This document shows positions 33,834-40,946 of a DNA stretch of 64,000 nt, piece after piece (positions within the stretch are counted from its first letter, which is position 1; every line of letters starts with the position of its first letter). The notes beneath the pieces are model-generated. The model saw only the letters and a list, made by a program, of their open reading frames with translations. It searched no databases and was not told where the DNA came from. Origin of the DNA: DASRHT01 sp035293765 (lineage in GTDB: Bacteria > Chloroflexota > Ktedonobacteria > Ktedonobacterales > Ktedonobacteraceae). The stretch covers positions 1 to 64,000 of the forward strand of contig DATGMF010000099.1 in NCBI GenBank assembly GCA_035293765.1, written 5' to 3'. The translations under genes and the position numbers were made by a program.

Positions 33834-34952
33834 TTACGATAATGTTTTTCTTAATGCCGAGGAGAAGTCAGCAATGGTACGCCAGCGTTCCTTAACAGGG
33901 AAGGCCAGAGCGCGTTGCAGCACAGCATCCGTTTCAGAGGAGATAGCCTCATTGCGACTATACAGTGGAAGCAGTTGCCGGTGAGAAGCTGGAAATTCTC
34001 CTGTGAGAAAACGATAGAGGATCATCGCAAGCTGGTAGACGTCGGTAGAAGCGCCGGGAACAGCGAGGCTTCTATTTGAGAGCCCCTGTTCGGGCGCCCG
34101 GTACAAATCAGGTCCCTCGCCAGGTACATACTTCCAGGTAGCCAGCCCAACATCCTGCAGCAAAGCTCGACGACCATCCAGGAGAAGAATGCCTTCTGGT
34201 GTAAGATTACGATGGAAAAGCTGCTTGCTGTGCAATACCCGTAACATTCCACAAAGTGCGATAGTACTACGGAGCAAAAGTCGTGTAAGATAAGGATCTA
34301 AAGGGTCAGCAGATGAGCCGAAAGTCTGAGCCCATGATCGGCCTTCTACAGCAGTATGGACAAGTGTCGCCGCGTGAACATTGTGTTCAAAAGCAAGACG
34401 GCGAGGAAAATCTTGCCGTCTTTCCTGCTCTAAACGATCCAGGAGCATGCTCTCTTTTTCCAGAGCTGTTTTCCAGTTCGCCGATAGCGCCGTTGCCTGG
34501 TAGAGCTGAACCTGCTTTAGCCAGACTGAACGATTAGCTCCCAGTTGCTGTGCTTTTGCTCGCTGGTAAAGCGCGCTCTGATCAGGTGTCCAGGCTATAA
34601 TAACCGGTTCGTACAGGAGATACTTGTCTCCCTGAATGATGATCGCAGCGTCTCCTGTCCACAGTTCATGAGAAGGCAAGATGGCGCTCGAAGGCTGTTT
34701 CTCAACGATTGTTGGCTCCTCTGACCTGCACAGGTCGAGAAACTGGAGGTAAAAATGGTCATAGGTGAACCGTATCAACTCTTCAACAATTCGGCTTCGC
34801 TCTGCATTGTTGTCGGAACTGGAACCGTATTTCTTTTCTCGCTCAAGGCAATCATAGAGCCGGAAATGTAACAGGCTAAAGTCAGGTAAAAGTTCGGGAG
34901 ATCGATGCTGTACGATCTCTTGCAGTGCTGCGAGTCCCTGCTCATAGTTCAT
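33834..34952 (-). CDS. Adaptor-domain pseudokinase
   Basis: Residues 1-80 form the adaptor-like domain shared with the TIR and caspase proteins of this island (NYEQGLA opening, E..YG, then a C-terminal F-LC). The rest is a Hanks-type kinase fold that looks inactive. The catalytic loop reads HRNLTPEG near residue 246, so the proton-acceptor Asp, Lys and metal-binding Asn are all replaced. DFG is DVG. The APE motif (YRAPEQ) is kept, so the fold should be intact. GAGGACAAGG directly precedes the ATG. As first gene of the helicase operon it may sense a signal or hold the complex in an off state. Confidence 0.82.
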   Translation of the reverse strand: MNYEQGLAALQEIVQHRSPELLPDFSLLHFRLYDCLEREKKYGSSSDNNAERSRIVEELIRFTYDHFYLQFLDLCRSEEPTIVEKQPSSAILPSHELWTGDAAIIIQGDKYLLYEPVIIAWTPDQSALYQRAKAQQLGANRSVWLKQVQLYQATALSANWKTALEKESMLLDRLEQERRQDFPRRLAFEHNVHAATLVHTAVEGRSWAQTFGSSADPLDPYLTRLLLRSTIALCGMLRVLHSKQLFHRNLTPEGILLLDGRRALLQDVGLATWKYVPGEGPDLYRAPEQGLSNRSLAVPGASTDVYQLAMILYRFLTGEFPASHRQLLPLYSRNEAISSETDAVLQRALAFPVKERWRTIADFSSALRKTLS

Positions 34953-35233
34953 CCTTGTCCTCGATACCTATCTACTAGCTCTTAGTAGAGAGTTTCAGCA
35001 TGTTTCAATGTAGTGTTTATATTAACATAAGAAAAGGTGAATGAGAATAATAACAGGCAATTATGGGCAAATTCTTATTTTTTTCCTATGCTCTAAGTAG
35101 AACATCTACTGATTGCTGTGGTATAAACAGGCATTAACAAATTTGCTTATAGCTACTGCATTATTGCAAATAAACTGTATTACTTTTAAAATTAAAGAAT
35201 GTTTATGAGGAAAAATCAGCGGGAGTATAGGGA

Positions 35234-35998
35234 ATGAATTATGAGCAGGGGCTTGCACGGCTGAAGCAGCAGGCAAAAGGAACGGATTGGATCGGAGAGT
35301 TTGCGCTTTACGAGGCTCGTTTGCGCGAAAATCTCTCTATCGAGAGGCGCTATGGGACGACAGAACAGGTACGTGCAGACCGCGCTCAAATCGTTGATCA
35401 GTTGAATCGCCTGTCTTTGACCTATCTTCATATGAGTTTCGTGGCTCTCTGTTTAGGGAGCAACCGACATACGCCTGCAACGCCTGCTGAGTCAGAACCA
35501 ACCATCGATCAGGCAGTTATAGGTTCAGGAGTGTCCTCGTCTCCGTCTATACAAAAGCTCTCGCCCTCCCATGTTTTCATCGGGTATAGTCATCAAGATA
35601 AAAGCTATCTTGAAGAATTGCGTCCCCACCTGATTCCTTACATACGCTCAGGAGTCATAACCTATTGGGATGAGACGAAAATTTTGCCTGGCGATCAATG
35701 GCGCAGCAGAATCGAAGAGGCGTTGCAAGCAGCAACGACAGCGGTATTGCTCATCAGCGCAGATTTTCTGGCATCCGATTTTATTGTGAAGTATGAGCTA
35801 CCGATGTTGATGAAAGCTGCGCAACAAGAAAGATTGACTATCTTATGTGTCATCGTCAGGCCATGTCTGTTCGAAGATACTGCCCTGGCGCAATTTCAGC
35901 CTGTCAATGCCCCTTCCCAGCCGTTGAGTGCTATGAGCCGTAGCAAGCGCGACGCAGTATGGATGAGAGTCGCTGAACTGCTCAAAAACAGAGTGTAG
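35234..35998 (+). CDS. Adaptor-domain TIR protein
   Basis: The 254-residue protein joins the shared adaptor-like domain (1-75; NYEQGLARL, then EFALYEARLRENL and RYGTTEQVRADR) to a TIR domain (112-254). A Ser/Thr/Pro-rich linker lies between. The TIR core has HVFIGYSHQDKSYLEEL, the loop WDETKILPGDQW, and KYELP with Glu188 in the position of the NADase glutamate. Prokaryotic TIR effectors deplete NAD+ or make signalling nucleotides during immunity. It is divergent from the pseudokinase-helicase operon over a 281-base A+T-rich gap that must hold both promoters. Confidence 0.88.
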   Translation: MNYEQGLARLKQQAKGTDWIGEFALYEARLRENLSIERRYGTTEQVRADRAQIVDQLNRLSLTYLHMSFVALCLGSNRHTPATPAESEPTIDQAVIGSGVSSSPSIQKLSPSHVFIGYSHQDKSYLEELRPHLIPYIRSGVITYWDETKILPGDQWRSRIEEALQAATTAVLLISADFLASDFIVKYELPMLMKAAQQERLTILCVIVRPCLFEDTALAQFQPVNAPSQPLSAMSRSKRDAVWMRVAELLKNRV

Positions 35999-36079
35999 TA
36001 CTTGTGCCATAGGTACCAGCGCGTGCAGCTTCTCCGGTTGGCATGGAGCATTTGCTTTTCTCTACATTTTCCGTATGCT

Positions 36080-36532
36080 CTATTTGTAAGCGTTGGCTTG
36101 CAGCAGTAAAGAATCGATATTGTCTACAATATCATCTTTTCTTTGAATGAATGCGTCTAGTTGATCCAGAATTTGTTGCCGGGAAAAATCGGCTTCCTGA
36201 TACGATGAGGTCCTATAAACTTCATGGAGGGTGCTGATGCTATTGATCAAATCGTGCAGTAACCCGGTAGCGTTGTCAAGGATAATAAGCAAGGGATGGC
36301 GATGGGATCTGGCGGCTAAGGGCAGTTGCTCCGGGGTATCCAGCAATGCATAGAATTCACGTAGTGGATTCTCTGCTGAACGGATGGAATTTACGAGACG
36401 AGTACATTGTCCGGGACCAATATCCTGCTCTTTGCTGATAATTTCCTGAGCGTACTCTACTGAGTCCTGGATCTGCCAGAGATCTTTCCGATGATTCAAG
36501 ACCTGTCTACGAAACGCATCTGGCGGCACCAT
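36080..36532 (-). CDS. Helical protein of the caspase operon (member 3)
   Basis: I do not recognise the family. The 150-residue protein is predicted to be all helical, with no membrane segment. Its pattern (helix, S.E, GPGQCTRLV, then ARSHRHPLLIILDN) parallels residues 15-150 of the 274-residue protein at 37139, suggesting paralogy. I chose the ATG at 36532 because GAAAGG lies close upstream. It is the last gene of the minus-strand series beginning with the caspase and converges on the TIR gene. An adaptor or regulator role is inference. Confidence 0.6.
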   Translation of the reverse strand: MVPPDAFRRQVLNHRKDLWQIQDSVEYAQEIISKEQDIGPGQCTRLVNSIRSAENPLREFYALLDTPEQLPLAARSHRHPLLIILDNATGLLHDLINSISTLHEVYRTSSYQEADFSRQQILDQLDAFIQRKDDIVDNIDSLLLQANAYK

Positions 36533-36607
36533 CACATATGCCTTTCGTGCAAAAATAACTATAAGCACGTTTATAATAACATTTAAGCATAATACTTGTC
36601 AATCGCT

Positions 36608-37036
36608 TTAAATATTTCGTATTGCGCGATTGAGTGCATTAAAACAGTTATCAAGGCAGTCATAATAGCCAGCTCTTGCCTGGATGTCAGGTTTCGTCGT
36701 TTTTTTCTCCACATCAATAGCAACTCTGAGCCATTTGATCGCTTCTTTGAGAGCTGCATGAACACTGCTAATCGATTTGCATGATCTCTCCAAAAACCTT
36801 ATCTCTTCGGGGGTCATTGCTGGCTCATCATCGTTCACTACAGGCCCGATAAACTTGAGATACTCCTGAAGTTCATCCTTGATGCCAATGATATAGCGGA
36901 GGCTAATATTCTCAAGTGACTTTTCAGGATTGAGTGTATCTCTAATTGACTTGAGAGATGTCTTGAAATGTTTAAATTTATCTTGAACAGATAATTTCCT
37001 GTAGGCGACGGGATCAAACGCTGCAAGGTTATGCAA
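36608..37036 (-). CDS. Helical protein of the caspase operon (member 2)
   Basis: The 142-residue protein is all helical and not recognisable. It has no membrane segment, and its sequence is rich in Lys, Ser and Leu. The start shown is a TTG with only a weak upstream site, so the true 5' end is uncertain. Its helix spacing resembles the two neighbouring helical proteins. The local base composition is A+T-rich compared with the rest of the window. Its position between two probable paralogs suggests a shared complex. Confidence 0.55.
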   Translation of the reverse strand: MHNLAAFDPVAYRKLSVQDKFKHFKTSLKSIRDTLNPEKSLENISLRYIIGIKDELQEYLKFIGPVVNDDEPAMTPEEIRFLERSCKSISSVHAALKEAIKWLRVAIDVEKKTTKPDIQARAGYYDCLDNCFNALNRAIRNI

Positions 37037-37138
37037 TAAGCTGTTTACCCTGCCTTTCGCGAAAAGATTGGTTGCGGAGATTATACTACCTGAGATGCAA
37101 GAAGACGAGTGGGGAGACGACTGGTGGTACTCTTGTTT

Positions 37139-37963
37139 CTATTGATCAGAGGGAGGCTCCTGGAAACGTCCTGGCAGACGACGACGCAATTCTTCTTCTA
37201 ACTCCGAAAGCCTGTTCTCGTTGTCTAATTGTTCCGTGAGCGAGAACGCTTTTGCAGCATGACTATCCCCATTTAGAAGGTTGTAGGTTGTTCCTACAAT
37301 ACGGCAAATCTCTCGTAGAGCCAGGTCGTCTGTATACATCTTTAATAGCTCATATAACGACATAAATAAAGGGGACGATTGTTTTTCTGAGAGGCTAACG
37401 CTGTCAATGGGTACAGGCTCTGTTCGTTGCTTATGCTCCTCTTCGGTACTTTCTGAGGAGCTATCACCATTTTTGTCGTTGTTGCTGCCTTTTTGAGTGG
37501 ATGGAATTTTGAGGATATCCGCCAGTAACTCGTTAAAGTCTGATAAATGTTGCTCAAGCGTCCGAGTAGCATACAAAATTGCAGCTCTCTGAGCTCTGGT
37601 CTCTTCCCATTGTAAGTTACCATTAGCAAATGCTTGTAGGCATCGTTTTAAACTATCTACTGACGGCTCAATTTTTTGAAATGCTATCTGGATATCGTGA
37701 CGCCGTTGATTAATGTGATCTGGTAAATGAATCTGCTGCAAGAGCACATGAAATGTTACAATATGATCATCAAATTGGAATAGAGGTTTGACATGGCGAG
37801 AACATAGAGCGGGTGTGCTCTCTCCTTCCCTGGAGAGGGAATCCCCAGCAATTTTTGCTTCTTCCTGGAAGCGTAAAAAGGTCTGGTGATGAGATGTTAT
37901 CTGCTCTAATAGTTGGATAGATTGCTTTATCTCGTTGTCATCGCCGGGCGATACATGTGCCAT
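37139..37963 (-). CDS. Helical protein with the caspase-type C-terminal adaptor domain (member 1)
   Basis: The 274-residue protein has a helical N-terminal half (1-155) and an acidic low-complexity linker (about 157-185). The C-terminal domain (about 200-268) is nearly the same as the C-terminus of the neighbouring caspase: LFMSLYELL, LREICR.VG, AFSLT.QLDNENRLSELE and RRLPGRF. Such a domain shared between an effector and a small helical partner fits the idea of effector-associated, death-domain-like adaptors, so the two proteins may bind by like-with-like contact. AGGG lies four bases before the ATG. Confidence 0.72.
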   Translation of the reverse strand: MAHVSPGDDNEIKQSIQLLEQITSHHQTFLRFQEEAKIAGDSLSREGESTPALCSRHVKPLFQFDDHIVTFHVLLQQIHLPDHINQRRHDIQIAFQKIEPSVDSLKRCLQAFANGNLQWEETRAQRAAILYATRTLEQHLSDFNELLADILKIPSTQKGSNNDKNGDSSSESTEEEHKQRTEPVPIDSVSLSEKQSSPLFMSLYELLKMYTDDLALREICRIVGTTYNLLNGDSHAAKAFSLTEQLDNENRLSELEEELRRRLPGRFQEPPSDQ

Positions 37964-38167
37964 TGTACCCTGGTCCTGTATCTCCGCTCATGGATCTGGG
38001 TTTTCCTGATTATGCTAAAGCCGCAAGATATCGCGCCTTTGTTCACCGTCTGCAATGCAGTGAAGAACAACAAGTGCCAGGAACGCTTCCAGCTTCATAA
38101 GCTGTTAATGACGCATGCATACTATTTGATCATACTACTTATAGCCACATGAGAAGCGCTAAGCGCA

Positions 38168-40132
38168 CTACAGATCTGAGAAACGCCCCGGTAATCGACT
38201 ACGTAATTCTTTTTCTAACTCCGAAAGCCTGTTTTCGTTATCTAATTGCTGTGTAAGCGAAAAGGCTCTTTCTGCTAGACTATCCCCTCTTAAGCGGTTA
38301 TACTTCACCCCTACCTTGCGACAAATTTCTCGCAGGTCCAGATCAGTAAGCTCCGCTAACAGTTCATATAAGCTCATAAACAGGGAAGGCGATTGCATTG
38401 ACTGTGATTGCTCCTCACTCTGTCCCAGCTTCTTTTTTACTCGGGTAACAGCAGCTATGGTTGGATCGCGGTGAAGTTCTTCAAAGAGGAGCCGCAGTAT
38501 TTTTGTGATGGTTGTAGCATCCGTTGGATTCCCGAAAGAAATGTATTCGGTGGCCTCGTGCCGGTCCCAGAAAAAAAGGACCGGCAATTGGGCATACGCA
38601 TTGAAGTTGGCTTTGCGGAGAATCGTGATCTCGTCTATAAAAGCATATGCGTTTTCATCCTGAGGATTTTTGAACTGGCTCACGACGGGATGAATATCAC
38701 AAACATCGCCGGAAAGCCGATCTAATTCACCCCAATGATGAACAATATAGGTTTCTATCTCTCGATCTGCGGCGGTGTAGAGAAAAAGCGCGTGTAGAGG
38801 GACGCTATGATAACGCTCTAGTATGTCTTCGATAAATGAGCGCCCTCTGCTCCCTGCTCTGATACCTTCCTCCCTTGCCAGTTGTTCCGTCAACTCCTGA
38901 TGAACACGCCCATCACGCAATGCCGTAAGATCGCCAATATATGGTTGTATACGCTTTGCGGGGGCCTCCTGGGATATGGCAGGTTTTTCAGAAGTTCCTG
39001 GCTCTTGTCCATCGGGCGAAGTTGTATCAATCGCAGTTTTATGGTGTAGGGCATACTCTGTAAGTACGATATCTCCTGAGACAAAATAGTCCAGTCTTGG
39101 CGATTGGCTTACCGATTGCTCAAGCGCCCATTGCTTGACGCCGTTTGTCACATAGCGGTTAACATCCTGAACGGTGACGAATCCTTTTTCATCATTGTCA
39201 GCTTTTCCCTGCAATGCCTCTATAAGGTAGTAGGTGAAGACGCTGCACTGCTTCTCCGGCCACTCGTAACTGTACTGTTCCTCTTTACAGGAAGAGATGA
39301 TGGCGAGCCCGACAGCTTCTTTAAAGACGTTGTTGATGAATTCTGCCGACATAGGACGTTTGCCTTTTGCAGCTTCTAAATTCGCTCCCGAGTGGCAGGC
39401 GTCCACGATGATGACTTTCGCCCGGGCTTGAGCTTTGCCTATGATCTCCTTGACGCGCTTCATTGGAACTGCCGTATCATGTAACGCAACTCCTCGGCCA
39501 TTGCGGGGGACCAGATATCCTGCACCGCCTTCTGCTTGACCGTGACCACTGAAGTAAAAGAGGAGCAAGTCGTCCGGTCTGGTAGCTTCGGCAATAACTT
39601 GCAGTTCCGCTAAAATATTCTCACGCAGCGGTAATCGATCTCGCTGATCGGTTAAGATGCGTATGTGTCGATCTTTGAAGCCACCTGCAATCAATTGCTG
39701 GTAAAGCGTTGTGGCATCGTGAGCGCAGACCTGCAATTGTGGGTAAGAGCGTGTATCTTCATAATAGTTTATCCCGACAACCACGGCCCAGTGATCGCCG
39801 TTGCCATACAGTTCCGGTCGAGTTGGCAAGGGAAAGCTCTCTTTCTTCTGCTTCGTAGGCGAAGTATCCTCGACTTGCTGAGCAGTGGATGAGGAAGAAT
39901 TCATGCAAAGCTCGCTGAAGGTCACTGACATTTTATGGATCGAGGCCAACGTATCGAGCCGGTGGATGAGTTCGTAGCGGTCGCGGCGTGATTGTTCGGT
40001 CGAACCAAAAAGCATTTCCTTATGGAGATTCTCCTGCAATGCCACTGCAAGAGCGTTGAACTCGGCATACCAATTAGTATCTTTGGCCAGTTGTTTGAAT
40101 GTTTCAAGAGCCTTGTGATAATTCAGACTCAT
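38168..40132 (-). CDS. Caspase-like peptidase (C14 family) with N- and C-terminal adaptor domains
   Basis: The 654-residue protein starts at the ATG at 40132 (AAGGAG four bases upstream). Residues 1-78 are the adaptor-like domain shared with the pseudokinase and TIR proteins. Residues ~112-350 are a caspase fold with catalytic His197 (FSGHGQ) and Cys246 (VDACHSG), both intact. An unrecognised alpha/beta domain follows (about 410-570; HALFLYTAADREI). The last ~75 residues match the C-terminus of the protein at 37139. Bacterial caspases cleave host or phage proteins once triggered. It heads the operon of helical proteins, so it is the probable death effector of this locus. Confidence 0.88.
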   Translation of the reverse strand: MSLNYHKALETFKQLAKDTNWYAEFNALAVALQENLHKEMLFGSTEQSRRDRYELIHRLDTLASIHKMSVTFSELCMNSSSSTAQQVEDTSPTKQKKESFPLPTRPELYGNGDHWAVVVGINYYEDTRSYPQLQVCAHDATTLYQQLIAGGFKDRHIRILTDQRDRLPLRENILAELQVIAEATRPDDLLLFYFSGHGQAEGGAGYLVPRNGRGVALHDTAVPMKRVKEIIGKAQARAKVIIVDACHSGANLEAAKGKRPMSAEFINNVFKEAVGLAIISSCKEEQYSYEWPEKQCSVFTYYLIEALQGKADNDEKGFVTVQDVNRYVTNGVKQWALEQSVSQSPRLDYFVSGDIVLTEYALHHKTAIDTTSPDGQEPGTSEKPAISQEAPAKRIQPYIGDLTALRDGRVHQELTEQLAREEGIRAGSRGRSFIEDILERYHSVPLHALFLYTAADREIETYIVHHWGELDRLSGDVCDIHPVVSQFKNPQDENAYAFIDEITILRKANFNAYAQLPVLFFWDRHEATEYISFGNPTDATTITKILRLLFEELHRDPTIAAVTRVKKKLGQSEEQSQSMQSPSLFMSLYELLAELTDLDLREICRKVGVKYNRLRGDSLAERAFSLTQQLDNENRLSELEKELRSRLPGRFSDL

Positions 40133-40274
40133 GATGCTCCTTGCCATGAGAGAGAAGTTGGCCTGGTTGAACTATCTATAATAGACGTGCTTGCATCGTC
40201 GTTTTTTCCGAAGATGTTACAATTCTACGAATATAAAATTAAGACGCTTCAAATCAGAAAAAATCAAAAATGCC

Positions 40275-40541
40275 TTAATTTATCAAAATGTCTCGTGCAT
40301 CTTTGTAATACTTATCACCTTGTAAAAGTTTATCGATACTGTTAAGCCATGATTGTTGAGTGTATCGTTCTATATCTGGTCTGCTCTGCTCGAATTGATA
40401 GATAAGCTGGAGAATAGTCTCGTCTGAAAGAGAACGCAAATTGAGCAATTGGGGGTAGTACATGCTGAGCCAGTAGATGAAATTAAGCATGGTGGAACTT
40501 ATTACTGGCCGCATTCCTTTTGATGGTGGCTGCTCTTTCAT
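40275..40541 (-). CDS. Small protein upstream of the caspase gene
   Basis: The 88-residue protein has a well-placed AAGGAG five bases before its ATG. It is mostly helical, with a YWLSMYYPQLLNLRSL core and no clear membrane segment. I do not recognise it. It lies about 140 bases upstream of the caspase gene on the same strand and may be the first gene of that operon. The YWLSMYYP stretch suggests a protein-binding surface. Confidence 0.55.
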   Translation of the reverse strand: MKEQPPSKGMRPVISSTMLNFIYWLSMYYPQLLNLRSLSDETILQLIYQFEQSRPDIERYTQQSWLNSIDKLLQGDKYYKDARDILIN

Positions 40542-40946
40542 TGCATCTCCTTTTCTACTACTTAATCAGTAAAAACAAAAGGAACAAATATTGTAGGTTT
40601 TATGCTTATTTTATAGTATTTCGCTAAAAATATATAATACCTCTTTTAAAGTATAGACTTTTTTGTGGTGGAAGTCAACGCGTGCAAATACGCTCTTCGC
40701 TAGACTTTATCTATTAGCAAGAAGGTCCCTTCTTCGATTCTACAACATCTTCTTCTCGCTTTCTCATAGGCAAAAGCCAATGCAGATAATGTGTGCTACA
40801 CACATTCTGGCACGATTCTTGCTATTATGCTGGTAGATGGCATATGCTCTATCATTATGAGATAGCGCTGGCCGATCTCTGTGATGCTCGTCGAGTAGAT
40901 CCTTTCATTTTATGCAGTGTAGAATCGTCGCAAAGGAGATAGATCT
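40542..40946. other. Intergenic region between the immunity-type island and the GH15 gene
   Basis: This 405-base gap has a very A+T-rich left half, which probably holds the promoter of the 88-residue gene. The right half is more balanced and holds the promoter of the glucosidase. No gene or RNA could be recognised. Confidence 0.6.
40807..40828 (+). promoter_or_regulatory. Candidate promoter of the GH15 gene (extended -10, also a sigma-54-like match)
   Basis: TGCTATTAT at 40820-40828 is an extended -10 box identical to the one before tRNA-Arg. Overlapping it, 40807-40823 reads CTGGCAC, five bases, TTGCT, which also fits the sigma-54 -24/-12 consensus. I favour sigma-70-type use, because the same -10 box serves the tRNA and no sigma-54 activator gene is nearby. 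Confidence 0.4.

Noticed and set aside
37990..38100. A 36-codon plus-strand frame (MDLGFPDYAK onward) between two minus-strand genes
   Set aside because: It has no ribosome binding site, is short, and lies in an otherwise minus-strand operon. It could be a gene scrap, but nothing supports expression.
29302..40946. Duplicate of the tRNA-Arg 3' end marking the right border of the island
   Set aside because: I scanned the 40-41 kb region by eye and saw no copy of the T-arm/acceptor sequence, so no attachment-site pair is claimed.
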